Shown here: in pieces, positions 15,915 to 22,528 of the stretch
How the letters are laid out: each line of letters opens with the position of its first letter
Numbering within the stretch: position 1 is the first letter of the stretch
NCBI GenBank assembly: GCA_934675465.1
Contig: CAKUQM010000026.1
Location: forward strand, 1 to 24,667
Reading direction: 5' to 3'
Length of the DNA: 24,667 nt
Origin: an uncultured Erysipelotrichaceae bacterium
GTDB lineage: Bacteria; Bacillota_I; Bacilli_A; Erysipelotrichales; Erysipelotrichaceae
Notes under the pieces: generated by a model
What the model was told of the DNA's origin: nothing
Seen by the model: only the letters and a program-made list of their open reading frames with translations
Database searches by the model: none
Position numbers and translations under genes: made by a program

Positions 15915-15937
15915 ATGTTAAATGATAAGATAAATGA
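15899..15937 (+). repeat. 15-mer direct repeat before tag
   Basis: TGATAAGATAAATGA occurs at 15899-15913 and again at 15923-15937 (24-base period). Its inverse copy is at 15879-15893. The second direct copy touches the tag ribosome site, so two alternative hairpins are possible. Confidence 0.85.
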
Positions 15938-15947
15938 GAAGTTAAAT

Positions 15948-16517
15948 ATGAAAAGATGTAAGTGGTGTAATGAGAACAATCCCCTATATGTTGATTATCA
16001 TGATCATGAATGGGGAGTATTAAATATTGATGATAAGTATCTTTATGAGATGTTGATACTTGAGTCTTTTCAGGCTGGTTTATCTTGGGAGTGTGTTCTT
16101 AATAAAAGAGAAGCATTTAGAAAAGCTTATGACAATTTTGATATAGATAAGGTGATCAAGTATTCTGATGAAAAGTTTAATTCTTTAGTTAATAATAAAG
16201 ATATTATTAGGAATAAATTAAAGATAAAGGCTAGTATTAACAATTCGATTATCTTTAAAAGCATTCAAGAAGAATATGGAAGTTTCTATAAGTATTTATG
16301 TACTTATTGGGATGGGAATATCATTTATGAGTTTGATAAGACAACTAATGAATTATCAGATTTGATTTCTAAGGATTTATATAGAAGGGGTATGAGGTTT
16401 GTTGGTTCAGTGATTATTTATTCTTACTTGCAGGCTGTTGGTATTATTAATTCTCATGAGGATGACTGTTTTAAATTAATGTATAATAGTGGGCATGATA
16501 AAGATTATAGCGAGTGA
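15948..16517 (+). CDS. tag: DNA-3-methyladenine glycosylase I
   Basis: A 189-residue base-excision repair enzyme that removes 3-methyladenine from alkylated DNA. It opens with MKRCKWCNENNPLYVDYHDHEWG, the Tag signature. Zn ligands correspond to C4, H18, H170 and C174 (HEDDC), with the same 4-residue spacing as E. coli Tag. The base-pocket residues match as E39 (LESFQAGLSW) and W47. The frame is open 33 bases further upstream to an ATG at 15915, but that start has no ribosome site. GAGAAG at 15936-15941 lies 6 bases before the ATG at 15948. The 3' end overlaps the HAD gene, so the two are probably co-transcribed. Confidence 0.93.
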   Translation: MKRCKWCNENNPLYVDYHDHEWGVLNIDDKYLYEMLILESFQAGLSWECVLNKREAFRKAYDNFDIDKVIKYSDEKFNSLVNNKDIIRNKLKIKASINNSIIFKSIQEEYGSFYKYLCTYWDGNIIYEFDKTTNELSDLISKDLYRRGMRFVGSVIIYSYLQAVGIINSHEDDCFKLMYNSGHDKDYSE

Positions 16518-17301
16518 TTTAGATGGGACTTTATTGTATAACGGTCAGTTATCAGAGAATAACTATAGGGCTGTTAAACAATTGCAAGACAATGGCATTG
16601 AGTTTGTGGTGGCAACAGGCAGAAATATTACGGAAGTTAAGATGTTGGATTTTAAGGATATTGAGTGTTCTAAGGTTTTAATCAATGGAACAATTGTGGT
16701 GGATAAGGACTATAATTTGATTTCAGCTGATTATTTAAAGCATGAGGAACTAGATATTTTATTATCTTATATAGATGAATATAAGGTTGGTACTATTTTC
16801 TATGGTACTGAAGAAAGATATGGCTATAACATCGATATTATGAATGATAGTTTTAAGAACGATCCTGATGTCTTTGGAAATGCTTTTTTTAAGGGCTTAA
16901 TTGAAATTAAAGATTTGGATGAAATAAAGGCTGATATTTGTAAGGTAGAGATTATGGATGGTGTCCGTTTTGATATGCTTAAGGAAATAGGGGATAAGAT
17001 ATTGGCTACTAAGAAGTTTGGTGTTACAAGTTCTGACAAAAATAATATCGAGGTTACTTTGCCTTTTGTGGATAAGTATTATGGCCTCAAGAAGATACTA
17101 GAGAAGAATGGTTATAAACCTGATGAGGTGGCAATATTCGGTGATAGTGATAATGACTTTGAACTATTTGAGAATGTAAGTGAATCTTATGCCATGGGTA
17201 ATGCTAATGATAGGATCAAGAGTCATGCTAAGTATGTGATTGGCTCTTGTAAGGATGATGGCTTTTATTTAGAGGTTATGAAAATTTTACATTCTAAGTA
17301 A
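16495..17301 (+). CDS. Cof-type HAD-superfamily phosphatase
   Basis: A 268-residue HAD IIB (Cof-like) hydrolase. Motif I is SDLDGTLL with nucleophile D8 and acid/base D10. Motif II Thr is in VATGR (T41). Motif III Lys is probably K194 (DKYYGLKKIL), and motif IV is GDSDND with D217 and D221. The cap domain lies between about residues 80 and 185. Family members dephosphorylate sugar phosphates, FMN precursors or pyridoxal phosphate, and the substrate cannot be told from sequence. A GTG two codons upstream (16489) is possible, but the ATG at 16495 is preferred. It overlaps the end of tag by 23 bases, and no strong ribosome site is visible, so coupled translation is likely. Confidence 0.87.
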   Translation: MIKIIASDLDGTLLYNGQLSENNYRAVKQLQDNGIEFVVATGRNITEVKMLDFKDIECSKVLINGTIVVDKDYNLISADYLKHEELDILLSYIDEYKVGTIFYGTEERYGYNIDIMNDSFKNDPDVFGNAFFKGLIEIKDLDEIKADICKVEIMDGVRFDMLKEIGDKILATKKFGVTSSDKNNIEVTLPFVDKYYGLKKILEKNGYKPDEVAIFGDSDNDFELFENVSESYAMGNANDRIKSHAKYVIGSCKDDGFYLEVMKILHSK

Positions 17302-17319
17302 ATATTTTCAAATATATTA

Positions 17320-17348
17320 TTGACATATTATTTTACTAGTAAGAAAAT
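17320..17348 (+). promoter_or_regulatory. Promoter of the T-box/met operon
   Basis: Perfect -35 TTGACA at 17320-17325, a 17-base spacer, and GAAAAT at 17343-17348 as a 4-of-6 match to the -10. Transcription would begin just before the T-box leader. Confidence 0.6.
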
Positions 17349-17356
17349 ATAGTCAA

Positions 17357-17597
17357 GGCGATGAAGAGAAGAGTACTCAAAGGGGAGCTTGTAGAGAGTC
17401 TTGGTTAAGGTGAAACAAGATAGTGAAGCTTAGGGGAACATGGTCTACTGAGCCGCTACTACTAATAGTGGTAGCCGTAGTGCACACGTTATAGTGCTAG
17501 AGTATGATAGTACTTGAAGAAGGCATATATCTTAGGTATATGTGAATTAAGGTGGTAACACGGTTATATAGGTCGTCCTTATGGGGACGGCTTTTTT
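17357..17597 (+). promoter_or_regulatory. T-box leader with methionine (ATG) specifier
   Basis: A tRNA-sensing leader upstream of the methionine transport genes. Stem I carries AGAGAG at 17393-17398, followed by the GGTTAAGGTGAAAC terminal region. The likely specifier is ATG (17440-17442) in GGGGAACATGGTC, matching tRNA-Met. The conserved T-box AAGGTGGTAACACGG (17549-17563) contains TGGT (17553-17556) to pair with the uncharged acceptor end. The leader ends in the terminator at 17572-17597, which competes with the antiterminator. Shortage of charged tRNA-Met would turn the operon on. The rest of the 340-base gap between genes holds only the promoter and the metQ ribosome site. Confidence 0.92.
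17572..17597 (+). terminator. T-box regulated terminator
   Basis: Stem GTCGTCC (17572-17578) with GGACGGC (17585-17591), one G-U pair, then six T. The 5' arm overlaps the region needed for the antiterminator. Confidence 0.85.
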
Positions 17598-17641
17598 GTT
17601 TCTTACTTAGTACTATTGGGATAATTAAGGAGGTTACATTT

Positions 17642-18490
17642 ATGAAAAAATTATTAACTCTACTACTTGTTTTGGTCCTTGGACTTGCTTTAACTGGATG
17701 TGGTTCTAAGGATAGTGATTCTATTTCTATTGCGGTACCAAATGATACTACAAATGAAGCTAGAGCACTTACTATTCTTGAAAATAATGGCATCATTAAA
17801 TTGAAAGATGGTGCTGGTATTACAGCTACTAAGAATGATATTGTTGAGAATCCTTATAATGTGGAGATTGTTGAGGTTGAGGCTGCTCAAATTCCTAATG
17901 TCTTAAAGGATGTTGATTTTGCGGTAATCAATTCAAATTATGCGATTGATGCAGGTATTAATCCTAGTAAGGATGCACTAGTTCTTGAGGGTTCTTATTC
18001 AGCTTATTCTAATATCTTAGCTGTAAAAGAGGGTAGAGAAAATGATCCTATTATCTTGGCTTTAAAGGCTGCCTTAGAGTCTAAGCAAGTAAAAGAATAT
18101 ATTAATGGTAAGTATGAGGGTGCTGTAGTTTCTACTGTAGAAAATCTAACTGATGGTTATGATACAAGTGTTGATTATGAAACATTAAAGGGTCAAACAG
18201 TTAGCGTTGCTGCTTCTCCTACTCCTCATGCAGAGATCTTGAGTGTAGTTAAGGATATCTTAGCTAGTAAGGATATCACATTGAAGATTGTTGAATTCAC
18301 TGATTATGTACAACCTAATAATGTGGTTGATAGTGGTGAAATTGATGCGAATTATTTCCAACATCTTCCTTATTTAGAGAATTTCAATACTGAAAATGGT
18401 ACTCATGTAGTAAGTGTTGGGGCAATCCATGTTGAGCCAATGGGCTTATATGGTGGTAAGTCTACTTCTTTAGATGTATTTTCTAAGTAA
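17642..18490 (+). CDS. metQ: Methionine-binding lipoprotein MetQ, circularly permuted
   Basis: A 282-residue substrate-binding lipoprotein. The signal peptide has lipobox LTGC with C20 as lipidation site. Domain order is swapped relative to ordinary MetQ. Residues 27-166 (ISIAVPNDTTNEARAL ... GAVVSTV) match the usual C-terminal part. Residues 185-282 (TVSVAASPTPHAEIL ... FTDYVQPN ... DANYFQHLPYL ... EPMGLYGGKSTSLD) match the usual N-terminal part. A new linker, 167-184 (ENLTDGYDTSVDYE), joins the old C and N termini. No frameshift or repeat is seen and all core motifs are present once, so the fold may be preserved. AAGGAGG at 17627-17633 fixes the ATG at 17642; the frame is open further upstream into the T-box, which is not coding. 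Expected role: captures methionine for the MetNI transporter encoded next. Confidence 0.93.
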   Translation: MKKLLTLLLVLVLGLALTGCGSKDSDSISIAVPNDTTNEARALTILENNGIIKLKDGAGITATKNDIVENPYNVEIVEVEAAQIPNVLKDVDFAVINSNYAIDAGINPSKDALVLEGSYSAYSNILAVKEGRENDPIILALKAALESKQVKEYINGKYEGAVVSTVENLTDGYDTSVDYETLKGQTVSVAASPTPHAEILSVVKDILASKDITLKIVEFTDYVQPNNVVDSGEIDANYFQHLPYLENFNTENGTHVVSVGAIHVEPMGLYGGKSTSLDVFSK

Positions 18491-19482
18491 TGATTGAAGT
18501 AAAGAATTTAAATAAAACATTTAAGTCGGTTGAAGCCTTAAAAGATGTCTCTTTAACAATTGAAGATGGAGACATCTTTGGCATTATTGGCATGTCTGGC
18601 GCTGGTAAGTCAACTTTGGTTAGATGTTTAAACTTTCTTGAAAGACCCGATAGTGGTGAGGTGATTGTTGATAATAAGAATTTAGGTACTTTGAGCGAAA
18701 AGGAATTATTGTCTTTTAGAAAAGAAGTAGCGATGATTTTCCAAGGCTTTAACCTACTTATGCAGTCAACATGTCTTAAGAATGTTATGTTCCCAATGGA
18801 ACTTGAAAAGGCAGATAAGAATAAGGCAAGAGAAAGAGCCCTTGAATTATTGGATATGGTAGGTCTTAAGGACAAGGCTAATGCCTATCCGGCAACTTTA
18901 TCAGGTGGTCAGAAACAAAGAGTTGCGATTGCTAGAGCCTTGGCTTGTAACCCAAAGATTTTATTATGTGATGAGGCAACTAGTGCCCTAGATCCAACTA
19001 CTACTAATCAAATCTTAGATTTAATCAGTGATATCAATAAGAAGTTAAATATTACGGTGGTAATTATTACACATCAAATGTCGGTTGTAGAGAATGTATG
19101 TAATAAGGTAGCAATCTTAGATAATGGTAGTGTTGTGGAAACGGGTATGGTTACTGATGTGTTCTCTCATCCTAAGTCTTTGGCTGCTAAAAAGTTGGTG
19201 TTCCCTGAGAGTGATCAAAGTAGTGTTTTCATTGAAGAGAATAAACAACATGCAGTTCGTGTAATCTTTAATGGTGGTACTTCTACTGGTAAGCCGTTAT
19301 TGAGTAGATTGGCGATTGAAGAGAATATTCCTTGTAATATCTTGAATGCTTCTATTAGAAATATCAATGGTTGTTCATATGGTTCGATGTTGATTGGTGT
19401 TGATACAAAAGAAGAGATGGATAAGGTAATTAGTTATTTGAATAAGATTGATGGTGTAAGTGCTATGGAGTTTGAATTATGA
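18490..19482 (+). CDS. metN: Methionine ABC importer ATPase MetN
   Basis: A 330-residue cytoplasmic ATPase that powers methionine import through MetI. Motifs: Walker A GMSGAGKST (34-42), Q-loop (FQGFN, Q85), signature LSGGQ (137-141), Walker B ending D161-E162, and switch His H195 (THQMS). The C-terminal NIL domain, about 245-330 (HAVRVIFNGGTSTGKPLLS), is the regulatory domain that in E. coli MetN binds methionine and causes transinhibition. Its ATG overlaps the metQ stop by one base (TAATG) without a clear ribosome site, and its end overlaps metI by four bases, so the three genes are tightly coupled. Confidence 0.95.
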   Translation: MIEVKNLNKTFKSVEALKDVSLTIEDGDIFGIIGMSGAGKSTLVRCLNFLERPDSGEVIVDNKNLGTLSEKELLSFRKEVAMIFQGFNLLMQSTCLKNVMFPMELEKADKNKARERALELLDMVGLKDKANAYPATLSGGQKQRVAIARALACNPKILLCDEATSALDPTTTNQILDLISDINKKLNITVVIITHQMSVVENVCNKVAILDNGSVVETGMVTDVFSHPKSLAAKKLVFPESDQSSVFIEENKQHAVRVIFNGGTSTGKPLLSRLAIEENIPCNILNASIRNINGCSYGSMLIGVDTKEEMDKVISYLNKIDGVSAMEFEL

Positions 19483-20156
19483 GTAATGAATTAATTAGTA
19501 TGATTGTCGAACAATTTCCACTAGCTTTATGGGAAACTCTTTATGCCACTTTATTAGCAACTTTATTTTCTATAATTCTTGGACTACCATTAGGTATCTT
19601 ATTAGTAGCTGGCCAAAAGAAGGGTGTTATGCCGCTTCCTACCTGCCTATTAAGATTAATAGATGTGGTTATTAATATTCTAAGATCAATTCCATTCTTG
19701 ATTGTGGTAATTGTAGTGTTCCCATTAACTAGATTAATTGTAGGTACTACTGTTGGTACTTTAGCTAGTATTGTGCCGCTTGTTGTAGCTGCATTTCCTT
19801 TTATCGCAAGACTTGTGGAAGCTTCTTTGAAGGAAGTTGATCAAAATTTGATTGAAATGGCTAAGTCTATGGGTGCTACTCCTTTTCAAATTATTACCAA
19901 GGTAATGTTGAAGGAGGCTGTACCATCATTGATTTCTAATATTACTGTAGCTTTAACTACTATCTTGGGTTATACAGCTATGTCTGGTATTGTCGGTGGT
20001 GGCGGATTGGGTAAGATCGCGATTAACTATGGTTATTATCGTTATAATTATGGAATCATGATTTGCGCGGTTATTGTCTTAGTTATTCTTGTTCAGCTAA
20101 TTCAAAAACTAGGTGATTATCTATCTGTTAAGTGTGATAAAAGATTAAGAGCATAA
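19479..20156 (+). CDS. metI: Methionine ABC importer permease MetI
   Basis: A 225-residue membrane protein with about five transmembrane helices, the normal size for MetI. The permease coupling (EAA-like) loop is EMAKSMGATPFQIITKVML, near residues 128-146, which contacts MetN. The conserved TAMSGIVGGGGLG stretch near 168-180 is also typical. ATGA overlap with metN indicates coupled translation. It is the last gene of the T-box-controlled operon and is followed directly by a terminator. Confidence 0.95.
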   Translation: MSNELISMIVEQFPLALWETLYATLLATLFSIILGLPLGILLVAGQKKGVMPLPTCLLRLIDVVINILRSIPFLIVVIVVFPLTRLIVGTTVGTLASIVPLVVAAFPFIARLVEASLKEVDQNLIEMAKSMGATPFQIITKVMLKEAVPSLISNITVALTTILGYTAMSGIVGGGGLGKIAINYGYYRYNYGIMICAVIVLVILVQLIQKLGDYLSVKCDKRLRA

Positions 20157-20186
20157 GGTCGTCATAAATGATGGCCTTTTCTTTTT
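20155..20186 (+). terminator. Intrinsic terminator of the met operon
   Basis: AAGGTCGTCAT (20155-20165) pairs with ATGATGGCCTT (20168-20178) with two G-U pairs, followed by TTCTTTTT. It overlaps the metI stop codon. Confidence 0.75.
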
Positions 20187-20197
20187 AACAATGATTA

Positions 20198-20230
20198 TTA
20201 CATATTAACATTGGCAATGTTAATATGTAA
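20198..20230. repeat. 33-bp perfect palindrome after metI
   Basis: Arm TTACATATTAACATTG (20198-20213), one central G, then its exact complement (20215-20230). There is no T tract. Its core differs from the GCAAA hairpins nearby. Confidence 0.9.
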
Positions 20231-20336
20231 GTTTTGATGTTAATTTGGATAATAAGTATAGTAGTTTCGTTTATCTAATTAATATAAGATAATACAAAGT
20301 AATCAATTAGGGATGTATGAATTGGTGAAAAGTTTT

Positions 20337-20367
20337 AGTGGTTGTCTCATTTTTTGCGACAACCACT
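20337..20367. repeat. Hairpin 1 of the GCAAA-type field
   Basis: 10-bp perfect stem AGTGGTTGTC/GACAACCACT, with an 11-base loop that includes ATTTTTTGC. Confidence 0.85.
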
Positions 20368-20448
20368 ATTAACAACATTTGCCAAACAACAAAGAACCTA
20401 TAGATCAACATAAAACGAAAACTCCAATGCTAAAAAATGCAGGTTGTA

Positions 20449-20477
20449 TAAGTATGCTCAAAAAACAAGCGTACTTA
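20449..20477. repeat. Hairpin 2, A-rich loop
   Basis: TAAGTATGCT (20449-20458) pairs with AGCGTACTTA (20468-20477) with one G-U pair. The loop is CAAAAAACA. Confidence 0.65.
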
Positions 20478-20489
20478 ATTTCCTATTAG

Positions 20490-20512
20490 CAACACGCAAT
20501 TTTTGCGTGTTG
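20490..20512. repeat. Hairpin 3 of the GCAAA-type field
   Basis: CAACACGCA (20490-20498), loop ATTTT, TGCGTGTTG (20504-20512), a perfect 9-bp stem. Confidence 0.85.
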
Positions 20513-20530
20513 TTCCTATTAAATAACACC

Positions 20531-20545
20531 GTGCAAATTTTGCAC
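20531..20545. repeat. Palindrome 4, GTGCAAA core
   Basis: GTGCAAA-T-TTTGCAC. The same 15-base core occurs inside the RhuM-Fic gene at 21490-21504. Confidence 0.85.
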
Positions 20546-20641
20546 ATTCCATTTCAATAATAATAACACCTAAAAGCAAGACACATTTTTTGCATATCGC
20601 TATTGGGAATGATGTCAAAACCTTAACTGTTGAGAACTACT

Positions 20642-20676
20642 AAAGTGGTTGTTGCAAAAACTGCAACAACCACTTT
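20642..20676. repeat. Hairpin 5 of the GCAAA-type field
   Basis: 15-bp perfect stem AAAGTGGTTGTTGCA (20642-20656) with its complement (20662-20676) and loop AAAAC. Its outer stem shares GTGGTTGT with hairpin 1. Confidence 0.9.
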
Positions 20677-20698
20677 TAACGGTTTAAATGTCCTTAAG

Positions 20699-20733
20699 AT
20701 TTCAACTGTCGCAAATTTTGTGACAGTTGAAAT
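20699..20733. repeat. Hairpin 6 of the GCAAA-type field, 3' of RhuM-Fic
   Basis: Arm ATTTCAACTGTCGCAAA, one-base centre, and a complementary arm with a single mismatch (G-T). It lies 30 bases past the stop of the RhuM-Fic gene and could act as its 3' hairpin. Confidence 0.9.
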
Positions 20734-20763
20734 ATCTCCTAAACATTCTAATAATTTATATTT

Positions 20764-21690
20764 TTAATACCTCAAAAAATTCATAACTAACTTAACCATC
20801 ACGTCCTTCTCTTCAGGCCTTGATTCTGCAATCATTAAAGTAATAGCTACTAAAGCACTATTAGAGATTATTTGTTTACCATCAATGATCAGGTGTTTAT
20901 TCTTATTAAGAAATTCTAAAAATAAAGAAGCACCAATTCTTTTACAACCATCCGCAAAAGGATGGTCCTTAATAATGAAATATAAAAGATTAGCAGCCTT
21001 TTCTTCAATACTTGGATATAATTCTTCTCCAAAGACATTTTGATATATAGCTGCTAATATTCCCTCTAGTTTACCTTTTTCTTTTTCTATTCCAAAGACA
21101 CTTGAATTAAACTTCATTGAATCTATTAAGTCTCTACATTCCTTATATGTTAATTCATATATAGAGCTATTACCATTAGGCTTAATAAGTGTTCCATGAT
21201 CATAATCATCTAATAAAGACAGGGCATTAGAATATGTTTCTATTACACTTAACACTTCCTTAGCATCTATATCTAAACTAGAAGCTAACATCCTTGATTG
21301 TATTTCTATAGTCTTATTTAAAGCATCTAATCTTTTCTTATTAATTGCATAGCCCTTAACCATATAATCTTTTAATATCGATGTAGCCCATTTTCTAAAG
21401 ATAATACCATTAGGTGATTTAACACGATAACCTACAGAGATGATTACATCAAGAGAATAAAAAGGTACAGGTTTGTCCGAATTTGCAACGTGCAAATTTT
21501 GCACGTTGCTTTTTTCACTTAATTCACTTTCATTAAAAATATTCTTAAGATGTTTAGATATTACGGTTCTATCTCTTTGAAAAAGCTCTGCCATCTGTTG
21601 TTTAGATAGCCAAACATTTTCTCTATCTTCACTTACATTTACTTCTAATTCTAACCCTCCATTCTTAAACACAATAATTTCGTTTTCCAT
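20764..21690 (-). CDS. RhuM-Fic fusion protein
   Basis: A 308-residue two-part protein. Residues about 1-120 are a RhuM-like DNA-binding region: VWLSKQQMAELFQRDRTVIS forms the likely HTH, and FYSLDVIISVGYRVKS with FRKWATSILKDYMVKGYAIN is the family core. Residues about 145-308 are a Fic/Doc domain with motif HPFADGCKR (H243, D247, C249, R251), where the usual Asn is Cys. Fic domains usually transfer AMP or other nucleotides to protein targets. Whether this one is active, or part of a toxin or defence unit, is not known. The frame is open to 21777, but GAGGTG sits before the ATG at 21690. A 25-bp palindrome (21485-21509) lies within codons 61-69. Confidence 0.88.
   Translation of the reverse strand: MENEIIVFKNGGLELEVNVSEDRENVWLSKQQMAELFQRDRTVISKHLKNIFNESELSEKSNVQNLHVANSDKPVPFYSLDVIISVGYRVKSPNGIIFRKWATSILKDYMVKGYAINKKRLDALNKTIEIQSRMLASSLDIDAKEVLSVIETYSNALSLLDDYDHGTLIKPNGNSSIYELTYKECRDLIDSMKFNSSVFGIEKEKGKLEGILAAIYQNVFGEELYPSIEEKAANLLYFIIKDHPFADGCKRIGASLFLEFLNKNKHLIIDGKQIISNSALVAITLMIAESRPEEKDVMVKLVMNFLRY
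21485..21509. repeat. 25-bp perfect palindrome inside the RhuM-Fic gene
   Basis: Arm GCAACGTGCAAA (21485-21496), central T, and its exact complement (21498-21509). It encodes S61 to A69 (SNVQNLHVA) on the minus strand. It shares the GTGCAAA core with 20531-20545. Confidence 0.95.
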
Positions 21691-21701
21691 TTTCTTACAC
21701 C

Positions 21702-21721
21702 TCACTTGTAAAGTGATTATA
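21702..21721 (-). promoter_or_regulatory. RhuM-Fic -10 box with adjoining operator-like dyad
   Basis: Perfect TATAAT on the minus strand at 21716-21721. Directly downstream and sharing one base is the dyad TCACTT-GTA-AAGTGA (21702-21716), just before the ribosome site. This placement suits repression, perhaps by the RhuM domain itself. No good -35 is seen. Confidence 0.45.
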
Positions 21722-21815
21722 GAAAGGAAACATGAACTTTTATTCCCAACATATTCCCATATTTTTGTCATTGTCAATGTGGAAAAGTGGATAAGTTTAT
21801 TACGTCATTCTCTTA

Positions 21816-21821
21816 TATAAT
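21816..21821 (+). promoter_or_regulatory. -10 box right before the YhhN gene
   Basis: TATAAT ending 7 bases before the ATG at 21829. The predicted transcript start falls on or next to the start codon, implying a leaderless mRNA. No -35 of quality is seen. Confidence 0.5.
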
Positions 21822-21828
21822 GTAGCTA

Positions 21829-22494
21829 ATGGACATTACTTCATATTTAATAATTATTATCGGAATTATTATCGATGCCCTTTTTATATACAATGATGAT
21901 AAGTATCATAATTCTTTATCAATTGTATTAAAAACATTGGCATCACTAGCTTTTGTGTTGTTGGCGTTTCATTTGTATAAGGGGAAAGGATTACTGGTTA
22001 TTATTGCCTTAATATTTGATATGCTAGGAGATTTTATCTTGATACTAAGAAACAGATATAAGAAGTATAAGGATATAATCTTTGCGTGTGGGACTATTTC
22101 ATTTTTTATAGCTCATATCTTATATGCAACTTATTTGATAGGATTAAATCATTCTTGTATTAAATGGGGAATAGTAATCAACATCATCTTATATGTGATT
22201 ATCGCTATAGCCTTTAAGATGTCGTTAGATGTTAAAGGCTTTATTGGTATCTTAGGTGCTTGTTACTTGTTTATTATTATGTTTAATAGCGGACTATCAA
22301 TTACTAATTATCATTTAGTGCCAAGTCATGAGAATTTTGTATATATGGTAGGTTCTTTGATCTTTATATCGTCTGATTTGGTTTTAATTTTACATAAGTT
22401 TGGTAAGAACTCTCCTGACTTTCTACAAATCGTTTATAGGGTTTTATATTATGCTTCTCAAATCATCTTAGCTTCATATATTGGTTTAATATGA
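21829..22494 (+). CDS. YhhN-family membrane protein (lysoplasmalogenase-like)
   Basis: A 221-residue polytopic protein with about eight hydrophobic segments. Family-type polar residues sit in the membrane: D64 and D68 (FDMLGDFIL), H96 (FFIAHILY) and S182-D183 (GSLIFISSDLVLIL). Members of this family include animal TMEM86 lysoplasmalogenases, which cleave the vinyl-ether bond of lysoplasmalogens. Many anaerobic Bacillota make plasmalogens, so a lipid role is plausible but unproven here. No ribosome site precedes the ATG, in keeping with the leaderless prediction. The next gene has its own promoter, so this one seems monocistronic. Confidence 0.8.
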   Translation: MDITSYLIIIIGIIIDALFIYNDDKYHNSLSIVLKTLASLAFVLLAFHLYKGKGLLVIIALIFDMLGDFILILRNRYKKYKDIIFACGTISFFIAHILYATYLIGLNHSCIKWGIVINIILYVIIAIAFKMSLDVKGFIGILGACYLFIIMFNSGLSITNYHLVPSHENFVYMVGSLIFISSDLVLILHKFGKNSPDFLQIVYRVLYYASQIILASYIGLI

Positions 22495-22528
22495 GTGCTA
22501 AAGATGTGATAAAACGTATAATTTCTTA

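Larger units (their letters stand above)
20187..20763. other. Gene-free convergent region packed with palindromes
   Basis: No coding region is supported here between metI and the convergent RhuM-Fic gene. It holds one 33-bp palindrome and at least five hairpins, several with a core of GCAAA and TTTGC, listed separately. A minus-strand reading near 20490-20512 (NNTQKLRVAN) resembles the palindrome-encoded peptide in the neighbouring gene (SNVQNLHVAN), so part of it may be debris or copies of that element. Confidence 0.6.

Noticed and set aside
17552..17641. N-terminal extension of MetQ into the T-box
   Set aside because: The open frame continues upstream, but it covers the T-box terminator. 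A strong ribosome site and a proper signal peptide start at 17642.
17497..17796. Minus-strand ORF across the T-box and metQ start
   Set aside because: It is a shadow of an RNA leader and a well-supported gene on the other strand.
18483..18875. Minus-strand ORF opposite metN
   Set aside because: It is a mirror reading of conserved ATPase codons, with no ribosome site or recognisable protein.
20198..20230. A dif chromosome-resolution site
   Set aside because: The sequence does not resemble the Bacillota dif consensus I recall, and its perfect symmetry is not a dif property.
20187..20763. The palindrome field as a CRISPR array
   Set aside because: Units differ in sequence and length, spacing is irregular, there are no uniform direct repeats and no cas genes are nearby.
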